Of a stretch of DNA of 64,000 nt, positions 56,972 to 64,000 are shown in pieces (the first letter of the stretch is position 1; every line of letters begins with the position of its first letter). Under the pieces are notes generated by a model. It made no database searches. It was not told the origin of the DNA and worked only from the letters and a program-made list of their open reading frames with translations. The position numbers and the translations under genes are program-made. This DNA is from Berberis thunbergii. Taxonomy: Eukaryota; Streptophyta; Magnoliopsida; Ranunculales; Berberidaceae. The stretch covers positions 434,001 to 498,000 of the forward strand of contig QNQO01000604.1 in the NCBI GenBank assembly GCA_003290165.1. The letters run 5' to 3'.

Positions 56972-57599
56972 CAGTGTTCTAAAAATCGACCTAGGCGGCG
57001 CCTAGGGGCTAGAAGGTGGAAAACCGCCCAGATTAATGGCTGGGCGGGCAGTCTGGGCGGTTCTGGGCAGGTCTAGGCGGTTTGGGCGATTTTTATTTTT
57101 TTTAATTTTTTTAATTTTGTAATAAGGATGATTGTGTTCCTATTTATTTTTCTTTCATATTTTTTAGAAATAAACTATTTAATTGTTTTTTATTCAGTAT
57201 ATGTCTAAATGTAGCAAATGATGATTACTTAATGGAATTCTCAAAGGATCTGTCGGTACCAATTTTACTAATGTAGATTTTATCAAACATAACTGAGGTT
57301 ATTCATGCAATTTGAAGAAAAATAAAATAGTACACAAATTCAAATTTATATAAAATACCCATCATAACCAACTTCAGTCATTTGAGTTTTAATAAATTTT
57401 GTTCACGATTGTTAATTTTTCATGTTTTTAAATTTTGCATTATGTATATTGGCATTAAATTGGATGTAATTGATAAGGTATTATGCTTAACTTTTGTAAA
57501 TTATTAAAGTTATAATACAAAACCTAAGACCGCCTAGGCCCCTGGGCGCTAGGCACCTGCTCGCCGCCCGCCCAGCGCCTAGCGATTTTTAGAACACAG
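56972..57599. mobile_element. hAT MITE, 628 bp
   Basis: Inverted ends CAGTGTTCTAAAAATCG and CTGTGTTCTAAAAATCG; the 8-bp duplication GTTGATAT lies at 56964-56971 and 57600-57607. Both ends have GC-rich subterminal blocks of CCTAGGCG and GGGCGG motifs, and the centre is AT-rich with no coding frame. It differs in TIR from the TAGGG-type hAT elements here, so it is a separate family. Confidence 0.88.
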
Positions 57600-57607
57600 G
57601 TTGATAT

Positions 57608-59588
57608 ACTTCAATTTTTAATTATAGATTTTTTTAAATCTAAAAAATGTTAAGACCGCCTCGTGTCACTGAGGCTTGTGCCTCACACTTTTCCAGCTTG
57701 GCCACTTTGCCTCCATCTCAATGCCTTTAACTACAATAATTGCAGGTGAGATAGACATATAGGAGGTGAAATAACAAAGGTAGGTTGCAACTTGTAGAAT
57801 GGGTAGGAGGAGATGGTTTGGTCGATTAGAACAGTGAAGGAAGAGGAAAAGCAAGATGGGAAAATCTGTTCCCATGAAGGAGGTACTCTACTTTTCTGGA
57901 AAGCGAAGGCAATCACTTTTGCTTGATGTTGGATGCCTGAAGCTGGAAGAGTGAGGAAGAAAGAAATCACAATGAATAGGAGAAAAAACAATGGGTTAAT
58001 AATACGAAGATGATGATGACTGAGATAATCATCTGGAGTTCTATGACAGTGGTTGTCAGGAGGATTGGATGAAGAAGGTTCCAGATTGATGTGGGGATGA
58101 GGGAATCTTTACATAATTGGTAGGAATAGGTGGGGCAAGGGTGCATCAGGGAAGGCCCTGATGGTTTGGCTTGGCAGTTGAGGATTTCAGGTTGGGTTTA
58201 TTGGTGGATCTAAACTTGGTGTTACTTTGATTAATATCTTATTTTTGTTTTTGCCAATAAGTTTGGTTCATATTGATGTCTGCTCCAGTTTGATTAATTG
58301 GTCATGCTACACCATAAACAACCATGTATATTATGAGGTCTTTCTGAATGAATTTAGTAGTCTAGTCTTTTTATTTATTTATTTATTTATTTTATTGAGG
58401 AACGTATTTATTGGAAAATAAAAATAGGTACAAAATTGTAGGTCTGGGCTGTCTGACTTTCAGATGGATGATTGTATTACACTATTAGACATAGGCTCAG
58501 TTTGTTTCATAGAAAATTCAAATTCCAAAAAAAAACATTTATTTATTTATTTATTGTTGTATTTTTTATTATTCCATCTTAACTTTATTTTCCTTTAATA
58601 TTTTTGATTACTTTGATGTAGTGTTGAATGGTAAATCGTAAACATTATCAAATGAGCATTGCACTACATTTAATGAAGCTTGTTATGGTTGTGGTTTGGT
58701 AAATGTTAAATTGTACAATGGTGGTGATAGGAGTGAAGTTGTTTTTAGTGTGGTGGTGATGGTGTTGATAGGAGTGAAGTTGTTGTACTTTTTATTATTC
58801 CATCCTAACTCTATTTTCCTGTTTTTAGTGTGGTGGTGATGGTGTTGATAGGAGTGAAGTTGTTTTACTTTTTATTATTCCATCCTAACTTTATTTTCCT
58901 TTAATATTTTTGATTGCTTTGATGTAGTGTTGAATGGTAAATCGTAAACATTATCAAATGAGCATTGCACTTCATTTAATGACGCTTGTTATGGTTGTGG
59001 TTTGGTAAATGCTAAATTGTATAATGGTGGTGATGTTGATGTTGATGATAGGAGTGAAGTTTTTAGTGTGGTGGTGATGGTGTTGGTGGATGTTATAGTA
59101 TGGTGATGGTGGTGGCGTTAGTGGTAGTGGCTACGGTGGTGGTGGCACATGCTGTGCGGTGGTGGTGTAGCATTGGAGTTGAAATGGTGATTGTGGGCTG
59201 TGGTGGCAAGAAATATGGAGATTGTGAAGTGTTGAAGTGAGCCTTATGTCTGGGTTTTCAACTACTCGTTCTAGTAAAAAAATAAAAAAATTAAATTGGT
59301 GCATCTTCAATTTAGAGATGATATTTTGGGCTTTTTTGAATTATAATTTAGTGCTATAGAGAATTTGAAAGGTATTGTTTGTTTCTTAGAAGTGTGCTTT
59401 GCCTTGCTAAGAGTAAGTTCCATGGGGTTGGGAAAGGAGCTGATGGTGTGAGTTGAGTGCCTTCGGGATGGGATGCCAAGTTGGGATATTGTCATTTCTG
59501 TCTTCAAATCTTCCACTGGGAGCAAAGAATGGGAATGTTAGCAGTGGTGATGGTGGAGGTGATGGGAAGAGGCCTGCTTTGTGGTGGG
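57608..59588. repeat. No gene; GGT-rich sequence with a ~310-bp tandem duplication
   Basis: About 58555-58863 and 58864-59100 are near copies sharing AAATCGTAAACATTATCAAA and GTGGTGGTGATGGTGTTG. A TTTA microsatellite is at 58369-58395. GGT-type triplets run to about 59165. A short frame at 59453-59668 crosses the hAT border and is not a gene. Confidence 0.6.
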
Positions 59589-62500
59589 CAAGGATGCACG
59601 GACTCGGACACGGACTCGGACACGGACACGGACACGACACGGCGACTCGACAATTTTCAAAAAAATAGGACTCGGCGACACGGTCAAACTTAATTTTTTA
59701 ATATATATTTTTTGTAACTCATCAAAATCAAACATATCAATAATACATTCAAATTCATTCATTCAAATTTACAAATGCATCATAAAGTCAGCTCAACTGC
59801 TCAAATAGTCAAGTCATACTCATAAAGCATAATTTCATTAACTTGATACTGTAAATCTCATAAAGTAGTCAAGTAGTCAAGTCATACTCATATAATTTCA
59901 TTAACTTGATACTGTAAATTGATAATTTTAAAAACTCATCAGTCACCAGCAAGGCGGCTAGATCTCTTCTTCATTAACTAGCTCATCCACTGTCATATTT
60001 TCTGCATCCAACAGTCCGGCCTCTAGCTCAGGTTCATCAAGCGAAAGACTGGCAATCTCAAGCACTCCAGTAGCATCCAAATCCAACGAATCAATAGTAT
60101 CTCCTGTGACATCCCACATCCTTGTCTCACCTTCTTGGTACTCTTGTTTTCTTCTTGACAAAAGACGAAGGTTGGAATGCACATACACTAAATCTTCAGC
60201 TCGTTTTGGGGTCAATTTGTTCCTTTTTAATGAGTGGATGTTATATGTGCTCCAATTCCTCTCACAACATGAGGAAGAACAAGGTTGGCCAAGTAACTTC
60301 AAAGCAATATTCAAGAGATTAGGTGCACTGGTACCATGAGCAACCCACCACACATCAGAATCTAGGTATGCTCTATTCTGTATAGCATCACTTTCTGCAA
60401 ACTGCCCAGCAGCAGTTGAAAACTTTACATACTCAGTAACAACCACTCTTCTGACATCAATTAGAGGAAAGTATCTCTTGAAACATATATTTCTCTCATT
60501 TGTAATCTCAGGATCTTTGTGTGGCGCAATACGATTAGGATCCTCTTCCAACCATTCGGTGCTATAATACCTATATTATATATTAATATTAGCATTAGCA
60601 ATGTCCCAAATAAAAAATAAGTAGAATAAAAAATTAAAAACAATGAAATTATTTACCTTGGATTCAAGGAATGTGCTAAGCAATGCAGTGGTGTGTTGTT
60701 TTTCTCCCATCGATCTACCAATATCTGATGCACCACTGAAAAAAACTTTGACTCCTCACTAGTATTTTCCTTTCCTTCATGACGATAAATAACTTGTTTC
60801 ACTTTCTCAATCATAACATCCCACATCTCATACATCAAGTGAAGACAACACTTATCTGTATCAGCCCTCCGCAACATTGAATAAATAGGCTCTGTGAAAC
60901 GAAGCACATAATCCACTTTGTCCCACCACAAGTCATCCAATAGTATTCCTTTCACAATCCGTGCTTTGTCAACATCATCTTCCTTATAGGAATCCCACTT
61001 ATCTCCAATCACCATTTGGATGCTACTTTTAATGTCTTTCAACCTCTTCAGCATAATTATGCTTGAAGCAAAGCGTGTCTCAGCTATGGAAAGCAACTTC
61101 AATCTCGAATGCTCATTAAACATGTGCAACCTCATGGAATGGTTCATGATAAAGTTCTTGATCGTCACCCCATCCCCAACAACATCAATAATCCAACTAC
61201 ACAAACTGTAGGCCTTTTCATTTGCAGGCGTGTTATTTGGAGCGCATATATTCTTCAAGGCAAGGTTGAGAGTGTGGACTACACAAGGTGTCCAAAAAAC
61301 CTCAGGATACTCGCTCTCAACAAGTAACCTGCAGCCCTACAAACTGGAGCATTGTCGGTTATAACTTGAACGACATTCCTTGGCCCAACCTCACGTACAA
61401 CTTCCTTGATCAAATTAGCAATGAAGAACTTGTCTTTGTATTCCCCTTCACAGTTCACAGCCTTTAAGAACATTGGACCACCCTCATTAATCACTATGAA
61501 ATTAATGAGAGGCCTCCTTTGAGAATCAGTCCACCAATCGCAAACAATTGTTGCCCCTTTAGTAACCCATGTGGACTTTGTTCCTTCCAACAACCTCTCA
61601 ATGTTGCTCCTTTCATTTTGAAGCAATGTCGTCCTCAATGCATTATACCCAGGAATCTTGTAACCACTAATAGACTTTTGCCTTATTCGTTGCAAAGGTA
61701 AAAGCCTCCTGAAAATATGGATTCCTTGCAAGGTTGAATGGCAAGGCAGCTGAGTAGAACGCCCTTGCAATCAATGCATCAAACTCTTGTCGCTCACTCA
61801 TATTGAACGCATGTGCAATAGGATTAATGGCTCTCCTCTTCCTCTGTTCATTGTATGAAAGTGGAACTGAAGGGCCAACCCCCCCACTACTTGAACTCAG
61901 GTGAGGGTGACTACTTGATCCCACTGAAGGAGGTAAAGGAACACTTCGTATCCTTGAACTTTCTGCTTTCAATGCAGCTTCATCAATAAATTTTTGCACC
62001 TCTCTAAGTTGTATGGGGGAGATTTTGGCACAAATAGCTATCCCCTGACCACTTATCTTCAACAAATGGTGCTTCAATCTAGTAAGAGAGCCTGTATAAT
62101 CTTTCTGACAATAGTTACTCTTCCATCTAAGGTTTCCCCCACCTTCATTTGGTTTTCCTAATTTTGTCACATGCTTCCAAAGATCATCCCCAGTTCCTTG
62201 GCCTGCTAAAATCAATTTTAATTTCTTATTATTTAGTTTTCACTTTCCAGCAAATAGGTGCAAGTATTTCATATATCATGCATACTTTCATCATGAATCA
62301 CAGGAAGAAGAAAAAAAAAAAAAACAGGAAAACAAAACAAAAAATTTCAACAATGTATATTTGGATCCAAGAAAAATTTCAACTTGCAAAAAAAAAAAAA
62401 AAACGAATCGCAGGAAGGAATTGCAGGAAAAAAATAAAAAATAAAAAATAAAAAATCGAATGAATCGATTGTTGAAATCGCTGAAATTTCAAAAAAAAAC

Positions 62501-63114
62501 ATACCCACTTGCAGAGATTCAGAGTATACTAGCAGAGAAAAAAAAAAAAAAAAGAAATCGATGAATCGATGAAATGGGTCGACTCACATAACAGGAACGA
62601 TCGATCGATCTCTACATCTCAGGAACAAAAAAAAAAAAAGAAATCGATCGATCGAACGTACCTGGTCCTGGTGTCGATGAGGACGCCATCACTCTTCTCC
62701 TCCGCTCCGTCTGTCGATCTCTTCTCCTCCGTCTCTACTCTTGACGATCGATCGATCGATCAATGGCTTGGCTGCGAAAGGGGTTTGAGTTAGGGTTTCT
62801 TTCGGGTTTTTTTTTTTTTTTTTTTTTTTTCTCTGCTCTGCCTCTGACTCGGTCTGTGTGGGAGGAGGAAAATCGGGCGAAATTAAAATTTTCGTAGTCA
62901 ACGAATTTTGACTACCCCCGGACCGTGTCTGACCGAGTCTGGACCGTGTCCGGACCGTATTTGACCGTGTCTGGACCGTGTCCAGATCAGTCAACGAATT
63001 TTGACCGTTGACCCCGTGTCCAATACGTGTCCAGCGCGTGTCGTGCACGAATCCGTGTCCGACACGTATTTGACGCGTGATTCGGGAGGTTTTCGGAGAG
63101 TCGGTGCATCCTTG
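59589..63114 (-). mobile_element. hAT element with nearly complete transposase, 3.5 kb
   Basis: Ends CAAGGATGCACGGACTC and, inverted, CAAGGATGCACCGACTC; GTGGTGGG is duplicated at 59581-59588 and 63115-63122. Subterminal regions are packed with CGGACACGG and CCGTGTC motifs at 59600-59645 and 62920-63060, likely transposase binding sites. A transposase gene fills the middle on the minus strand. This is the only DNA transposon in the window with its own enzyme gene. Confidence 0.9.
59958..62689 (-). pseudogene. hAT transposase, two frame breaks
   Basis: Exon 1 is 62689-62662 (MASSSTPGP), joining in frame to an exon starting 62205. A last intron lies between 60657 and 60570. Domains in order: BED zinc finger (DDLWKHVTKLGKPNEGG, then NYCQKDYTGSLTRLKHHLLK), whose first Cys appears as Ser (RWKSNYC); a Ser-rich linker; DUF659/DDE-type core with CDWWTDSQRRPLINF and VITDNAPVCRAAG; a long helical region (ETRFASSIIMLKRLKDIKSS); and the hAT C-terminal dimerisation domain (SCCERNWSTYNIHSLKRNKL). 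The frame shifts near 61690 within a run of four A and again near 61325 just after CRAAG. The enzyme cuts and joins DNA ends of hAT elements. As read it is inactive, but only a few changes have accumulated. Confidence 0.85.
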
Positions 63115-63122
63115 GTGGTGGG

Positions 63123-64000
63123 CTAAGTTATCTAGAAGGGGGTGTTCTTGAGGATTGAGAGAATGGTGAGAAACTTCTTATGGTATGGGAGACGAGGAAG
63201 TTGGAAGTTTCCATACTTTGAATAGGGAACTTGTGTGCAGTTGTGCTCCCCAAAACAAAGGAAGTTGGGATTGGGGCAATAGGCATTAATTGTCTTCGGT
63301 TTCTATTTTATGTGTCATTGGAGATATGGAATGGATGGTGGAAGCCTTTTCGAATGAACAATTAAAGTCGAGTATGATTTTCATGGATCTAATGGATTTC
63401 ATAAGCATCTGTTGGTCGCTTATGTTACTAGCTCTTGAAGGAACATTTCCAAATTTCCAATTTCAAAAGTGTATGTTTTCAAGCCACTGAGGTGGTTGTA
63501 GGCAAAGTGGACAAAGCGTGGTTTTGGGTTGTGTTGTTTGGGAATTGGCTTCTTGAAGACGGGTTTTCAAGATTTTTTCTTCTTTCCAAGCATTTAGGTT
63601 TAATGTCAGAATTTGGGAGCTTTGTTAATAATGTCTTTGCTTGGCATATTCATTTGTGTAGAGTGTTCCTTTTGATTGAAGAGTTGGAGGAGTTTGTGGT
63701 TCTTTTCAGATTGTTTGAAGGTGTGTTTTGGGGGAGGAAGATGAATAAAGGGCATGGAAAGAAGTTAAAAGGATTCTTGGTGAGCTCGTATGTGGACGAT
63801 ATCCATCAAACATGAACTTTCTGGTGAAATTGGTCTGGAGAATGTGTGTGCCGCTAGAGTTAGTGTTATTCTTGTGGTCCTTAGTGTGTGGTAGAGTAGC
63901 ATCTAAAGAAGTGTTGATTCATAGAGGTATGAGCATTGTTGTGACTGGTTGTGTTATTGGAGGTTGAGATTGCTTCCATCTCTTTCTTCAGTGTGGTTAG
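63123..64000 (+). other. Possible LINE reverse-transcriptase remnant; no intact gene
   Basis: 63130-63310 read in mixed frames gives RIERMVRNFLWYGRRGSWKF and LPKTKEVGIGAIGINCLRF, which recall the region after the catalytic palm of plant LINE reverse transcriptases (usually FLW...GG and EGGLGI). No catalytic motif is present. The following frame (63435-63815) is not recognised. The hAT element appears to have landed inside this older debris. Confidence 0.3.

Noticed and set aside
58490..58525. GGCTCAGTTTGTTTC as a PIF/Harbinger left terminus
   Set aside because: No inverted partner or TWA duplication was found to the right.
62400..62660. Repeated ATCGATCGATC and poly(A) runs as regulatory sites
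   Set aside because: Simple-sequence tracts in the hAT leader and first intron; no specific signal recognised.
1..64000. CRISPR arrays, rRNA genes, organellar DNA
   Set aside because: No regularly spaced repeats, no conserved rRNA blocks and no organellar gene order seen; nuclear plant DNA explains the window.

Overview
The window is nuclear DNA of a flowering plant, most likely a eudicot. The evidence is spliced genes with GT..AG introns, plant-only families (a plant BET protein of the GTE4 type, CLE peptides, defensin-like peptides, PPR proteins) and many plant transposable elements. No rRNA, tRNA or CRISPR locus was recognised.

Layout. 1-2.1 kb: three exons of an unidentified gene, a foldback hairpin, and an unidentified minus-strand segment ending in poly(A). 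2.2-5.1 kb: a cluster of captured gene pieces (TPX2, OTU-like, SWI3A-like, PPR), part of it as an inverted duplication. 5.1-15.4 kb: a decayed Ty3/gypsy element whose 5' LTR carries a 126-bp MITE and whose leader holds a much younger 5.2-kb LTR element (LTRs 1,614 and 1,615 bp, TGATA target duplication). 16.2-20.8 kb: a probable non-autonomous LTR element whose left repeat was hit side by side by a PIF/Harbinger-like element carrying PPR pieces and by a hAT element. 21.6-27.9 kb: a defensin-like gene and its broken paralogue, separated by a Copia element. 29.4-33.0 kb: two CLE peptide loci, one frameshifted and one open. 33.7-37.6 kb: a short Helitron and a 5'-truncated LINE. 38.9-40.6 kb: a decayed GDSL esterase. 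40.9-42.2 kb: a hAT element carrying an ABCF-type fragment. 43.9-50.6 kb: a second Copia element with an odd inverted duplication of its leader. 50.6-52.1 kb: a PIF/Harbinger-like element filled with CCA repeats. 52.7-54.9 kb: the one clearly intact multi-exon gene, GTE4. 57.0-63.1 kb: a hAT MITE, duplicated GGT-rich sequence, and a 3.5-kb hAT element with a nearly complete transposase.

Working genes are few: GTE4 (chromatin reader), the 21.6-kb defensin-like peptide and the 32.8-kb CLE peptide look expressible. The rest is mobile DNA and gene debris. Exact target-site duplications were readable for most DNA elements, so the nesting order can be reconstructed directly.
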